From assembly GCA_019677205.1 (NCBI GenBank), contig JAAMXY010000262.1, positions 124,001 to 188,000 on the forward strand: a stretch of 64,000 nucleotides of DNA. The letters run 5' to 3'. This document shows positions 35,498 through 45,490 of this stretch, piece by piece (position 1 is the stretch's first letter; each line of letters opens with the position of its first letter). Below the pieces are notes generated by a model that saw only the letters and a list, made by a program, of their open reading frames with translations, was not told the DNA's origin and made no database searches. Origin of the DNA: Pinguiococcus pyrenoidosus. Taxonomy: Eukaryota; Sar; Pinguiophyceae; Pinguiochrysidales; Pinguiochrysidaceae. The translations under genes were made by a program, and so were the position numbers.

Positions 35498-38464
35498 ATG
35501 GCGGAGCTGCCAGAACCTCCTGCGATCGAGCGGAGAAGCCGCTCGGGCCTCGTGAGGATCGACTCCGGAGAGCTGCCCACGTTCCTGGGCGAGGAGAGCC
35601 GGCGTGAGGAGAGGGCTCCGAGGTTTATGGGCGCCGCGAGCAACATTTCCTTCGGAGAGGAGCTGGATCCCTTCGAGAGCTCCCTGGACGTGCTCTCTGA
35701 GGACTACCAGGAGTCGTCCGATGACCGCCTGGGCAGCTCCCTGGAGGACCGGAGTCCCGTGTCCTTCGGCACGCCCACCAAGGAGAAGGCGCCGGGCCTG
35801 GACTCGGCCGTGCTCAGCGTACGTACCAGTCCGGGCTCTCCCGGCGGGAGGAAGGCGGCGGCATCCGCCGCCACGCAGGCGAAAGGCTCTCCGCTGCACA
35901 GTGCGCTTCTGGTGGGCCGCCGGACGCCGCGGAAGAAGAAGCGTCGCAACGCCTGGGATTGGCGCTGGGGAGCATACTTGGCCGCGGGCTGCGGTCCCGA
36001 GGCTCGCGGCGCGCAGCCACGGCGCGGGCGGACCGGCGACGGCCAGCGGCGTCGGAAGCGTTCTTCGTATCCTGCGTACGGACGTGGAGGGGACAACAAG
36101 AGCCCCGTGGGGTCGCTCCCCCCCATGGCCAGGCCGACGCGCTGGGCGAAGTACCTCACCAGCGGCGTCATCGAGCTGATGCACACCTTCGCGAGACCGG
36201 TTCCCCTCGAGGTCACCCGCAGAATCCTAGACTACACCGCATACGACGTCGTCTCCTTGGTCAATCTGGGAGCCGTCAACATGGCGTTCAGGAGCCTCTG
36301 CCGAGAGCGCCGGCTCTGGTACCGCCTGGACCTGTCCAGCAAGCAGCTGACCGACGGATACCTGCAACGAGTCTTGCGCGTGGCGCCGCTGCAGCACGTG
36401 GGATACCTGTCTCTGGCGAACGTTTCCAGGACGTCGACGCGCCGGGCGACTGGCGGGAAGATGCACAACAGTCCCCGCCTGCGCCGGTGCAAGAGCCAGC
36501 AGCAGCCCGTCGAAGCCACGCCGCAGCAGCTGACCTTCGCTCCCCTCGCCGATCAGGCGCGGCTGCTCTTCCCCACACTGGGAAAGGTGTTCGGGAAGTC
36601 GACCTCCGCGGGGGAGTCCGGCGCACCGCGGCAGAAGCTGAGAATCAGACTGGGATCTGGCCTGCGCCTTCGCGAGCTGGACTTGAGCGGGAACCATGTT
36701 CTGAAGGCTGAGACGCTGTGGGCGATCTTGAGCCGGGCGAGGGGGCTCGTGAACCTGAACATGACCTCCGCTGACCAGATTGTCAATGACGAGAAGCTGC
36801 CGCTGATCACGCGGGCTCTGGATTCGTCCGGGGCGCAGCTCAAAGTCCTGAGAATGGGCACGCGCACCAGCTACACGCAGATGCTCATGAAGAACCTGGA
36901 GAGGCTGAGCGACGAAGCTTGCGCAGCCTTCATCCGCGGACGAGGCGTGGGAGGGGCGTTGGAGAGAGTTCGAGACGAATCGGAGGGGGCCGTGCCCCGT
37001 CGCGACGGTGAGGAACGGGAGAACCAGCGTGGTCCCACTCGCGCTTCATCGTCGCGAAGCCACCGCGCAGCTCCGGGGCTGGAGCTCCTGAGTCTGCGGA
37101 ACCAGACGCTGGTGAGCGGCCACACCATCCAGGCCATCACGCGCTCGAGCTCCGCTCGTACGCTGCGAGAGCTGGACCTCAGCAGTTGCAGTCGGTTGAC
37201 GGACGACATGCTGATAGCGCTGGTCGCCGCGCTCCCGGTCTTAGAGGCCGTGGATCTCTCCAACTGCTGGAAACTGACGGACCAAGGGCTCCGTGCCCTC
37301 CGCGCGGGCCCAGATCTTTCGGACACGCTTCACACGCTGCGGCTGTCCGGATGCAACTTCATCTCCGGTGGCGCCCTGGCCGCAGCCGCTGCTCAGCTGC
37401 CTCGCCTTGCCTACCTGGATGCGGCCCGGCTTCCCAACGTCAACGACGAGGACCTTCAGAGTCTGGCGAGAGCCGTTGGCGACACCGTGCGGGGCCTGGA
37501 TTTGAGTCACTGCGACAACATCACTCGCGAAGGAGTCGCGGAGCTTTGCCTCCGCTGCCTCAAGCTAGAATCCCTGCTGCTGACCAAGTGTGCGTCGCTG
37601 AGTGCCGCGTTCCTGACGGATATCTACGCCAAGGCCGTGGAGACGGCAAAGACGGAGGAGCCGACGACGGCGAAAGAGCAGGGAGGTGGCGCAGGCCAGC
37701 TAGAAGCGGACGTGAGAACCTTTCGCTCCGGACTCACGCTTGACCTCGAGCAGTTTGCTCTCTTCGAACCCGAAGCTGGACAGCAGTCGGTTCAGGTGGC
37801 CTTGGGCGCGCTGAGCCACCTCAACCTACGAGAGGTTCGAGGCTTCGACCAGGATTGCCTTTCTTCCCTGCTGAAGACCAAAGCCTTGGCGAAGAAGCGC
37901 GGCTGTACGGACGTGGCGAACGTGCAGAAGCTCTTGGTCGGAGGAACGTTGTACAATAATGCGAACTGGGACTTCCGCGATGACGAGAAGGGAGGCGATT
38001 CGGCACACGGCGCGGAGGAATCTTGCCAGCCCAGAAGTGACGTTGGCTTGAGCGATGAAGCGATCAGAGTGCTCGCGCATGATCCCTTCGCTGGGGTGCA
38101 CCTTGAGGTGCTGGACTTGGAGGGTCACACGGGAATCAGCGACAGCAGTCTCGTGCAGCTGACGCAGAAGGCCCTGCGCATGCGCTTGCTGCGTCTCAAT
38201 GGCCTTCGGAATATCACGGACGAGTTTCTCGCATCCCTCAGCAGTCCGGTGAAGACGACATCCGACATGGGAGTGGCAAAGGAGATTCTCCCCATGCCCC
38301 GCTTGTCGGAACTACACGTGGCGTGGTGCAACGGAGTCTCAAACGAGGCCTCCGAGTCCTTGAAGAAGAAACGACCTGGCTTGCAAGTCGTGATGCTCAA
38401 GACGAGGAAGTTGTTGCGCACCACCGCCGGCAGAAGCCCCGCACCAAGCAGCAACGAGCAGTAG
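35498..38464 (+). CDS. F-box and leucine-rich-repeat protein (FBXL/AMN1-like)
   Basis: F-box/LRR proteins are substrate receptors of SCF ubiquitin ligases. I start at ATG 35498; sequence before it in the frame has only a GTG. The 988-residue product begins with ~230 residues of Ser/Pro-rich, Arg/Lys-rich disorder (SFGTPTKEK, PRKKKRR). An F-box-like helix set follows at about residue 232: VPLEVTRRILDYTAYDVVSL, then VNMAFRSLCRERRLWYRLDL. Cys-containing LRRs of the AMN1/FBXL type come after it: LRELDLSSCSRLTDDMLIAL, LEAVDLSNCWKLTDQGLRAL, LHTLRLSGCNFISGGAL, VRGLDLSHCDNITREGVAEL and LEVLDLEGHTGISDSSLVQL. Long low-complexity insertions separate the F-box from the repeats. No intron is needed. Confidence 0.85.
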   Translation: MAELPEPPAIERRSRSGLVRIDSGELPTFLGEESRREERAPRFMGAASNISFGEELDPFESSLDVLSEDYQESSDDRLGSSLEDRSPVSFGTPTKEKAPGLDSAVLSVRTSPGSPGGRKAAASAATQAKGSPLHSALLVGRRTPRKKKRRNAWDWRWGAYLAAGCGPEARGAQPRRGRTGDGQRRRKRSSYPAYGRGGDNKSPVGSLPPMARPTRWAKYLTSGVIELMHTFARPVPLEVTRRILDYTAYDVVSLVNLGAVNMAFRSLCRERRLWYRLDLSSKQLTDGYLQRVLRVAPLQHVGYLSLANVSRTSTRRATGGKMHNSPRLRRCKSQQQPVEATPQQLTFAPLADQARLLFPTLGKVFGKSTSAGESGAPRQKLRIRLGSGLRLRELDLSGNHVLKAETLWAILSRARGLVNLNMTSADQIVNDEKLPLITRALDSSGAQLKVLRMGTRTSYTQMLMKNLERLSDEACAAFIRGRGVGGALERVRDESEGAVPRRDGEERENQRGPTRASSSRSHRAAPGLELLSLRNQTLVSGHTIQAITRSSSARTLRELDLSSCSRLTDDMLIALVAALPVLEAVDLSNCWKLTDQGLRALRAGPDLSDTLHTLRLSGCNFISGGALAAAAAQLPRLAYLDAARLPNVNDEDLQSLARAVGDTVRGLDLSHCDNITREGVAELCLRCLKLESLLLTKCASLSAAFLTDIYAKAVETAKTEEPTTAKEQGGGAGQLEADVRTFRSGLTLDLEQFALFEPEAGQQSVQVALGALSHLNLREVRGFDQDCLSSLLKTKALAKKRGCTDVANVQKLLVGGTLYNNANWDFRDDEKGGDSAHGAEESCQPRSDVGLSDEAIRVLAHDPFAGVHLEVLDLEGHTGISDSSLVQLTQKALRMRLLRLNGLRNITDEFLASLSSPVKTTSDMGVAKEILPMPRLSELHVAWCNGVSNEASESLKKKRPGLQVVMLKTRKLLRTTAGRSPAPSSNEQ

Positions 38465-39635
38465 AAACCTGCGCAGTAAAAGTCGATGATGAAGGCACTA
38501 CACAAGAAGGAGTGAAGTAGATATGATGATGTATGATTCTGTCCGGAAGTGTCGATGTGTTGGTCGTGTCTATCTTCCAGTTCCGACCTTCCCTTCTGTA
38601 TCACTCTGCCGTACTCTCGACGGCGGAAGGTCGTGCCAGACGAGATCCCACGTCATTCCGGCCAGGGAAAATCTCCTGCAGCCGCATCTACGCATTGCCT
38701 AAATCGTCCGTGAGAGGAATGGATGGTCTGCCACTGGTCCGGTCGCTCCTGTTTGGTAGGTGGCATCACGTCCATCATTTGGATGAAAGCGATCTCATTC
38801 CACGGTAGAGTGTCCCCACGAGAACTTCTTCGAACGATCTGGAGGTGCAAAGGAGCGTGTTCGTCTCGTGAACATCGGACAGGGCGGCCCATCGTCCTTG
38901 CGGCAGAACATTCCAGGGGCTCTCAGACACACACGCCATGAGAAGAAGGAATCGCCTCGATCCGATATCCGATCCAGGAACTTCTTGACAAAATCGAAGG
39001 TCCTCAACAGGAATCTCAAAACTCTCCAAAACCACCAGCACACTGTACTCCATGCTTTCTTTAGGCGCCCCAGGAAGACGGCTGGGCAAGACGATACAAA
39101 GGAGGTTTGGACCGGGAACTAATTTTCGAAAAATGGACAAAGATCCACGGCAGAAAATCTCGCTCACATGATTCGTCAACATTTAAAAAATGGAGGGAAG
39201 GAAGGCGCAGCGGTTGGCGAATCTTGCTCCGGGAATGCCGCGTACCGAGCTAAATACGTGAGAGGCTGTAAGACGCAACTTCAAGGCGGAGCATCCCTCA
39301 ACTGGCGTACGCATGGATAGATAGGGTTGGCATTCGGGGGTTTCTCCCGGAAGTATGTCATTGGCGGAAGAAACTTGCTGTCGAATGAGAAGCAAGTCAT
39401 TTTCTTCCGAAGCATGGACGGCGTCTCCCTTGAAGCTATATTAACCGATGGACAAGCGTCAAGCATGTGTATGATAGCAGAGCCGCCGAAAGTCGATTTT
39501 CTTGCGAGGGGATATCGCCAGCATCAGCAAACATCCAGCGGCTTCACGTTTTGGCCGCTCCCCTCTGGCAGAGCTCCTTCCCGTGTCCACGCAGTGCGCC
39601 GATCCTCGACTTGCCTCCCGGGATTCTTGAAGAGC
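38465..39635. other. Intergenic region with an uncertain minus-strand ORF
   Basis: This 1.2-kb region holds the F-box/LRR 3' UTR and the promoter of the downstream secretory gene. A 135-codon ATG-initiated ORF on the minus strand (39182-38775) is the only candidate gene and is listed separately. Confidence 0.4.
38775..39182 (-). CDS. Hypothetical 135-residue ORF, doubtful
   Basis: An ATG-initiated frame of 135 codons is antisense to an otherwise empty spacer. The product is not strongly skewed in composition (LLCIVLPSRLPGAPKESM, RRFLLLMACVSESPW) and has no recognised domain. Neighbouring frames could add exons (38653-38892 and 39281-39466), but no convincing splice chain was found. It may be a young gene, a lncRNA artefact or chance. 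Confidence 0.2.
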   Translation of the reverse strand: MLTNHVSEIFCRGSLSIFRKLVPGPNLLCIVLPSRLPGAPKESMEYSVLVVLESFEIPVEDLRFCQEVPGSDIGSRRFLLLMACVSESPWNVLPQGRWAALSDVHETNTLLCTSRSFEEVLVGTLYRGMRSLSSK

Positions 39636-41025
39636 ATGGCAGCCCTACGGCTGCTGCCGACGGCAGGGGCCAGCAAAGGAGCGCCGACGCTTCTGACGCC
39701 GATGCTGCTCCTTCTCCTCTGCACCCTTGGCGGCGCGGCGGGCTTGAAGGCCAGAGGCCCCACTGCAAACAAGGACAACAAGCAGTCGCTAGCCCGGTAC
39801 CACATTCTGAAATCCGAGACCGAGGTGAGGGCCACTCTCTGTGTGCGAAGGCGGCGCTCATGATGGAACAAGGGGGCAGCCCTCTGACGATCCTCGAATT
39901 TCGCCGACGACATTTCCGCCGACACGCAGATTTCTGTTCGACTGGAACAGCTCGTCGAGGAGCTGGAGAAGCTGAAAGCCAGCAAAGCTGACTACCAGGA
40001 GGTAACAGTATCCAAGAGCCTGCGCCGTCCCTGAGCATGGCTAATTCCAGGCGCTCGTCGGGCGGGTCATCGGAAGGTCCTGTCCATAGTGGAGCTCCAG
40101 CTACATCGAATCGAGACGGCGCACATGGTGAGCAACTGATCGGCTCGTGAAGCAAAAGCTCGCCTGTCGGGATGACGTGCGGTCTGTCAATGCTCGCGTG
40201 TAGGCCGCCACAAACAAGAAGCGAGCGCTGAGGTCCAGCGACAAGGACGGGACCCTGGCCCACAGCGCGGACGAAGTGGAGAGCGTCATCATCGGCGATC
40301 TCGCCATGCGTCTCCGAGAGCGAAACCCAAAGATGCGCGCGAGCGAGGTACGAGGCGAGCGAGCTGGAGCAGAGCGAACCTGACAGCAACAGAAATGGAC
40401 GCCTCCAACGATTCGTCATATCCTCCCGTCTATTGCGGGATTGCTGCTGACGCCGTGATCTCCGCCTACATTTTCCCAGGCTGTGCATCGAATTGAGGCC
40501 GGCGTCGTAGCCATTGCTCATGACGTTGCTCTCGTGGCCGCCTCCACCTACTATCCAGGCTTGAATCACCAGCATGTAGGACATCTCCGCGAGGGCCGAA
40601 AGCCGAAGCCTTCTCGTCGTTAACGCTTCTGAACCATCCTAGATTTTCGAGATTATCGACTCGAATATGCAAGAGGCGATATCGAGGAGGAAGGTGAGAC
40701 GAAGTGCAAACTCTTGGCCTGCGAACGAAGCCTTCAATCGGGCACCAACGCTGGTGGAAACGCAGGGAGCCCAAGTATCGAACCTTCGCGGATCGTCATA
40801 GCCGAGTTTCCTTCCGGTACCAAAAGCTGCTGCTTCGCACGAATCCTACAATCATCTTCGAAAGCCTCGGAAACGCTTCCTGTCCTCATGCTGCTGGTGC
40901 CCCTGACGAGGTTTGTACGGCACCCAGTGTCTTTTGTGTTTGCGCGATCGTCTACATCGCAGACGGGTCCCGCTCTTCAAGCGCCCGCAAGATCGCGTTC
41001 CTCTTTGCATCGCATATGTCCGTAG
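39636..41025 (+). CDS. Eight-exon secretory protein of unknown family
   Basis: No single ORF reveals this gene. A signal-peptide exon starts at 39636 (MLLLLLCTLGGAAGLKARG after a short n-region) and chains through exons 39636-39824, 39930-40001, 40077-40127, 40204-40347, 40480-40575, 40643-40693, 40827-40910 and 40963-41025. All eight lengths are multiples of three, all seven introns (52-132 nt) are phase 0 with GT..AG ends, and the joined product is 249 residues with no stop. Exon 2 is a coiled coil (RLEQLVEELEKLKASKADYQ) and exon 3 continues it (VLSIVELQLHRIETAHM). Later exons read VESVIIGDLAMRLRERNP, GVVAIAHDVALVAASTYYPG and IFEIIDSNMQEAISRRK. I do not recognise the family. The last two exons are the least certain. 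Confidence 0.5.
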
Positions 41026-41441
41026 GAACGGAGAAGAGCAAGAGGACGCACGCGATGTAGGGAGACGAGCCCAAGAGAATCAAGACGATCTTTCACTGCG
41101 GGTCCAAGTCGCGATCCTCGTCCTTCCCACGCCCCCTCAACTTCCCGCCATCATCAGGATGCATTCCCATCTCCATCACAATCTCCCTTATCCAGCGTCT
41201 CAAACCCTAGCTTTGAGAGCCGCATCTTACTAAAAACACTCCAGCAACCAAAAAAGGAAAACAATACTCTCCTCCACTTCTCCCAAAATCTCAAAATTCC
41301 CGACGCCAAAAAAAGCAAGGAAAACAGAAAAAAACTCATAATAACAGCGGCCAATTCTCGTCTCTGTCGCCGCTTCCGCCAGCGACGTTCTCTGTCCGAG
41401 TTTCGGCGATAGGGCTCTGGCGCTGCGTCAGCGAAGGTCCC

Positions 41442-43091
41442 ATGGCGGCCGAGGAGTTCGCACGAGATGACTCGGATTGGGAGGACTTCGCCGGCGCCGA
41501 GGAGCAAGACGTGCTGTCCGTGGTCGGCGAGAAACGCTTTGGCAGCGCCGAGGAACTGCTGCTGCATCACAAGAACGAATTGGGCTTGGACCTCCGCGGC
41601 ATCGCTGCGGCTTTGCAGCTGGACTTTTTCGGCGGCGTGCGCCTGGTGAACCTCCTGAGACTGCAGGTGCAAGAGGGGCTGCCGCTGGACACCATCAAGG
41701 CGGGGCTGGCGCCCGGGGGGCCTCTCAGCCGCCGCGTGCGGAGCGGCGAGGAGGCGGACGACGAGCTGCTGCAGCCGGTGCTGAATGACGACGCGCTGCT
41801 GTGCGCTGTGGACAGCTTCCTGCAACCCGGGGAGGACGACGAGGAAGAGGAGGAGGACGACGGGCATGATGGAGGCGGCGCGGACGAGCGAAAGGAAGAA
41901 GTTCCTGCGGCAGGCGGATCGGTGGAAGCGCTGCAGCTGCAGCTGCAGCAAGCCAAGGCGCTTTTGCAGCGTCTGCTGGAGGAAGAGAGCGCCGGAGCTG
42001 CGACGGGAGACACCGACAGCTATTATTCCAACAGCTACAGCTACATGGGGATCCACGAGGTGATGCTCCGCGACGCGCCGCGGACGGGCGCGTACCACGC
42101 GGCGCTTAGCCAAGGGGACATCGTCCGCGGCAAGAAGGTGCTTGACGTGGGATGCGGCACGGGGGTGCTGAGCCTCTTCGCGGCCAAGGCGGGAGCGGCA
42201 AGGGTGGTAGGGGTCGACTTCAGCGAAATGGCCACGACGGCCCGCCAGCTGGTCAAGGACAACGGCTGCGAAGAGGTGGTGGACATCGTGCACGGAAAGG
42301 TGGAGGATGCTGAGCTTCCCTTCGGTGAAGGTAGGTTGCGTTGGGTGGACTTGCTCTGGCGCCTTTGGACGCCAGAGCCCCCAGAGCCCCCCTCCCCTTT
42401 GCTCAACAGAGGTTGCTTCGCAGAGGAGGTGGACGTGATTGTGAGCGAGTGGATGGGCTACTGCCTCTTCTACGAGAACATGCTCTCCTCGGTGCTGTTT
42501 GCGCGCGACAAGTATCTCCGCTGCGGAGGGGTTTTGATGCCGGACGAAGCGGTCATGTATATTGCTGGTCTGCAGGACCCGGAGTACCTGCGATTTTGGG
42601 ACGATGTCTATGGGCTCGACTTCAGCCGCTTGCGACCTCCCGTGCTCATCGAGCCGGAGGTGGAGCTGGTCAACCGCGACCTGGTGCGAACGGCCACGCA
42701 GCTTCTTCGCCGTTTCGACCTGAACGTGATGCAGAAAGACGACGTGGACTTCACCAGCTACTTCACCCTCGACCTCTCCGAGCCCCAGGATCTTCGGGAG
42801 GTGAACGCCTTCGTAGTCTGGTTCGACTGCTCCTTCTCCACGGGGCGCAAGGACGCGATCACCATGGGAACCGGGCCCGAGGATCCCGCGACGCACTGGA
42901 AGCAGGTGATGTTTAGGCTAGCTCCCGACGAAACGATCCCAGCGGAGGACGGAAAGGTGAAGGGCAGATTCAGCATGTGTCGTGGCGTGGAGAATCCAAG
43001 GGAGATCGACGTGAGCATCGAATGGACGTCCGTGGCCGAGGACCAGGCTGAACGTGGAAAGGGCACCCGCGTCTATCACATGGGGGCCTAG
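41442..43091 (+). CDS. PRMT3: Protein arginine N-methyltransferase 3
   Basis: PRMT3 dimethylates ribosomal protein S2 and other Gly-Arg substrates in the cytosol. After an acidic start (DDSDWEDFAG), residues ~24-70 align with the PRMT3 zinc-finger region (AEELLLHHKNELGLD, ALQLDFFGGVRLVNLLRLQ), but the finger cysteines are gone. An acidic linker and a coiled segment precede the SAM fold: YSYMGIHEVMLRDAPRTGAY, motif I VLDVGCGTGVLSLFAAKAG at about residue 232, and the double-E loop SEWMGYCLFYENML. The C-terminal beta barrel follows, with THWKQ as the THW loop. The open frame hides a 93-nt intron (42331-42423, GTAGGT..TTCGCAG, phase 1); its removal restores FGEEEVDVIVSEW. Mature product is 518 residues. 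Confidence 0.88.
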   Translation: MAAEEFARDDSDWEDFAGAEEQDVLSVVGEKRFGSAEELLLHHKNELGLDLRGIAAALQLDFFGGVRLVNLLRLQVQEGLPLDTIKAGLAPGGPLSRRVRSGEEADDELLQPVLNDDALLCAVDSFLQPGEDDEEEEEDDGHDGGGADERKEEVPAAGGSVEALQLQLQQAKALLQRLLEEESAGAATGDTDSYYSNSYSYMGIHEVMLRDAPRTGAYHAALSQGDIVRGKKVLDVGCGTGVLSLFAAKAGAARVVGVDFSEMATTARQLVKDNGCEEVVDIVHGKVEDAELPFGEGRLRWVDLLWRLWTPEPPEPPSPLLNRGCFAEEVDVIVSEWMGYCLFYENMLSSVLFARDKYLRCGGVLMPDEAVMYIAGLQDPEYLRFWDDVYGLDFSRLRPPVLIEPEVELVNRDLVRTATQLLRRFDLNVMQKDDVDFTSYFTLDLSEPQDLREVNAFVVWFDCSFSTGRKDAITMGTGPEDPATHWKQVMFRLAPDETIPAEDGKVKGRFSMCRGVENPREIDVSIEWTSVAEDQAERGKGTRVYHMGA

Positions 43092-43276
43092 CACATAGCA
43101 CACGGGTTCCCGCCAAACCAGGGCGTGATGCATTCCTCTGGGATGTGCGACGGAAGATGCCAGGCACGTCATCGCGAGTCGCCCTGCGCAGCAGTTCCGA
43201 GCAGCAGCAACATGCCATGGGTTGATTTCGGTGGTTGCGTCTACTTTCCGCCGTGGCGGCGCTCTTGACGGACGGC

Positions 43277-45490
43277 CTACTTGTGGAAGGTTTGGCCGGC
43301 CTTGGCCATGTCCAGGAGCAGCTGAGGAGGGCGGAACTGCTCTCCATACTTGTCTGCGAAGCCGTTCATGGTGTCTGCGTACTTCGCGGCTCCGTAGGTG
43401 TCCACGAAGCGGAAGGGTCCCCCGCGGAACGGAGCGAAGCCGATCCCGAAGACGGCGCCAATATCTCCAGAACTGGCATCGTCGATCACCCCGTCTTGCA
43501 AGCAAAAGATGGCCTCGTTGATGAAGCGGCCCATCAGCCGCATCTGAATCTCTTCGTCTGACAGCTCCTTCTTGTTCACGAGGGGCTGGATGAGCTCGAG
43601 CGCCTCTGGGTTGACGGTCTTCTTGCCCTTCTTGCCTCCCTCGTGAAGGTAGAAGCCCTTCCCGGTCTTCTTGCCCAGCCACTTCTTCTCGATGAAGGTC
43701 GTCATGAGCGACACGTCCCCGCCGGTCATGCGCACCCCGAGATCCGCCTTGGAGAGGAAGCTCGCGACATGGCCCGCCACGTCAACGCCCACCTCATCGG
43801 CCAGGGTGATGGGCCCCACGGGCATTCCGAACTTCAGCATGAGCTTGTCCAGCTGCTCGAGCCCAACGCCGTCCTGCACGAGGGCAGTGGTCTCGATGAG
43901 GAACGGCCCCAGGCAGCGGTTCACGTAGAAGCCCGGCACATCCTTGACGACGACGCACGTCTTTCCCTGCCGCGTCCCGACGTCCACGGCCGCGGCCGCT
44001 ACCGCCGGGTCGGTGCCTTCGTGGGGGATGATCTCCAGCAGCGGCATCTGCGGCACCGGGCTGAAGTAGTGCATGCCGACGAAGTTCTGAGGGCGGCTGG
44101 ATCCCTTGGCGAGCTCGGCGATCGGGATCGCGGAGGTGTTGCTGGCGAAGATGGCGTGCTCGGGGAGATGCTGCTCCATGTCCGCGATGACCCGGTGCTT
44201 CAGGCCGATGTCCTCGAAGACCGCCTCGATGACCATGTCCACCTTGTTGAAGTGCTTCGGCCAGACCGTGTCCGCGTCGCTCAAGGTGGTGACGGCCGAC
44301 GTGGTTAGGTCGTAGTCGAACTTGGTCATCTTCTTTCGCTTGACCTTCTTCAGGAGGTTGTCGGAGATGTACTTCTCGCCGCGTGCACAGCCGGCGGCGT
44401 CCTTGTCCTTGAGCAGCACTTGGAAGCCCTTCTCGGCGCTGACTTGCGCAATGCCCGCGCCCATGAGGCCGGCCCCCAGGACGGCGACTCGCTGGCACTT
44501 GAGCGTCGGCTCCCCGAACTTGGACTTCTTCAGCGCCGTCATGTTGTTGAAGATCGAGATGAGCGCCTCGGACTCCTTCGTCGCCGCCAGCCCCGCGAAG
44601 CGCTCTGCCTCGTAGGCGAGCGCTTCGTCCTTGGAGACGCCCGAGTAGCCCTTCTGCACGCAGTCCAGGATGGCGAAGGGCGACGGGTAGTGCCCGCCGG
44701 ACGCCTTCTGCACCTGCTTCCGCGCCTGGTCGAAGAGCACGGCCCTGCCGAGGGCGTTGTCCTCGAGCAGCTGGTTCGCCAGCGCCTTCTTCTTCCGCTT
44801 GGGCTTCAGCTTGCCGTCGGCGAGGTCCAGCGCGCACTGCACGGCCACCTCCTCGAGCGCGGGCAGATCCACGACCAGGTCCACCAGGCCAATCTTCTTC
44901 GCCTTGTCCGGGCGCACCTTGGCGCCCGTGGTCATCATCTTCACCGCCTCCTGGATGCCCACGAGCGGCGGGAGGTTCTGGGTGCCCCCGAAGCCCGGCA
45001 GGAGGCCCAGCTGCACCTCGGGCAGGCCCATGACCGTCTTCTTGTGCGAGGTGGCGATGCGATAGTCGCAGTGCAGCGCCCACTCCAGGCCGCCGCCGAG
45101 GCAGCTGCCATGAATGGCCGCCACGAGCGGCACGCCGCGGCTCTTCATCTTCTTGAACAGCGCGTGGCCCAGGAGGCACATGTCCTTCAAGTCCGCCTTG
45201 TTCTCCACGGCGTCGATCATCTTGATGTCCGCGCCGGCGATGAAGTTGTCCGGCTTCGCCGACGCGAACACGATGGCCCGCACCTCGCTCTTGAACAGCT
45301 CCTCATCCAGCAGCTTCTCCGCCTCCGCTCGCATGCCGTCGCCGATCACGTTCATCTTGCCGGGCACGTCGATCTTCACGAGCGCCACGCCCCCAGGCCG
45401 CATCTGCACGTCCTCGAAGTACTCCCATTTGCGCTGCGTGCTCAACTGCCGCCCAAAGCGGACCGCTCGCGGCCGCAAAAGCCGGATCAT
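43277..45490 (-). CDS. HADHA: Mitochondrial trifunctional enzyme alpha subunit (enoyl-CoA hydratase / 3-hydroxyacyl-CoA dehydrogenase)
   Basis: HADHA catalyses the hydratase and dehydrogenase steps of long-chain fatty-acid beta-oxidation. The start at 45490 gives an Arg-rich amphipathic presequence (MIRLLRPRAVRFGRQLSTQ) typical of mitochondrial import; 737 residues, no intron. The crotonase domain carries the oxyanion-hole segments FIAGADIKMI and AIHGSCLGGGLEWALHCDYR. The NAD-binding domain shows VAVLGAGLMGAGIAQV, the ASNTSAIPIAELA motif and the HYFSPVPQMPLLEII signature with catalytic His. The C-terminal dehydrogenase repeats contain GFYVNRCLGPFLIE and FGIGFAPFRGGPFRFVD. A thiolase partner (HADHB) is not in the window. 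Confidence in function and location is high. Confidence 0.95.
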   Translation of the reverse strand: MIRLLRPRAVRFGRQLSTQRKWEYFEDVQMRPGGVALVKIDVPGKMNVIGDGMRAEAEKLLDEELFKSEVRAIVFASAKPDNFIAGADIKMIDAVENKADLKDMCLLGHALFKKMKSRGVPLVAAIHGSCLGGGLEWALHCDYRIATSHKKTVMGLPEVQLGLLPGFGGTQNLPPLVGIQEAVKMMTTGAKVRPDKAKKIGLVDLVVDLPALEEVAVQCALDLADGKLKPKRKKKALANQLLEDNALGRAVLFDQARKQVQKASGGHYPSPFAILDCVQKGYSGVSKDEALAYEAERFAGLAATKESEALISIFNNMTALKKSKFGEPTLKCQRVAVLGAGLMGAGIAQVSAEKGFQVLLKDKDAAGCARGEKYISDNLLKKVKRKKMTKFDYDLTTSAVTTLSDADTVWPKHFNKVDMVIEAVFEDIGLKHRVIADMEQHLPEHAIFASNTSAIPIAELAKGSSRPQNFVGMHYFSPVPQMPLLEIIPHEGTDPAVAAAAVDVGTRQGKTCVVVKDVPGFYVNRCLGPFLIETTALVQDGVGLEQLDKLMLKFGMPVGPITLADEVGVDVAGHVASFLSKADLGVRMTGGDVSLMTTFIEKKWLGKKTGKGFYLHEGGKKGKKTVNPEALELIQPLVNKKELSDEEIQMRLMGRFINEAIFCLQDGVIDDASSGDIGAVFGIGFAPFRGGPFRFVDTYGAAKYADTMNGFADKYGEQFRPPQLLLDMAKAGQTFHK

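Noticed and set aside
41154..42896. 580-codon minus-strand open frame
   Set aside because: It is a shadow of the PRMT3 gene with His/Gln/Arg-skewed composition and no domain.
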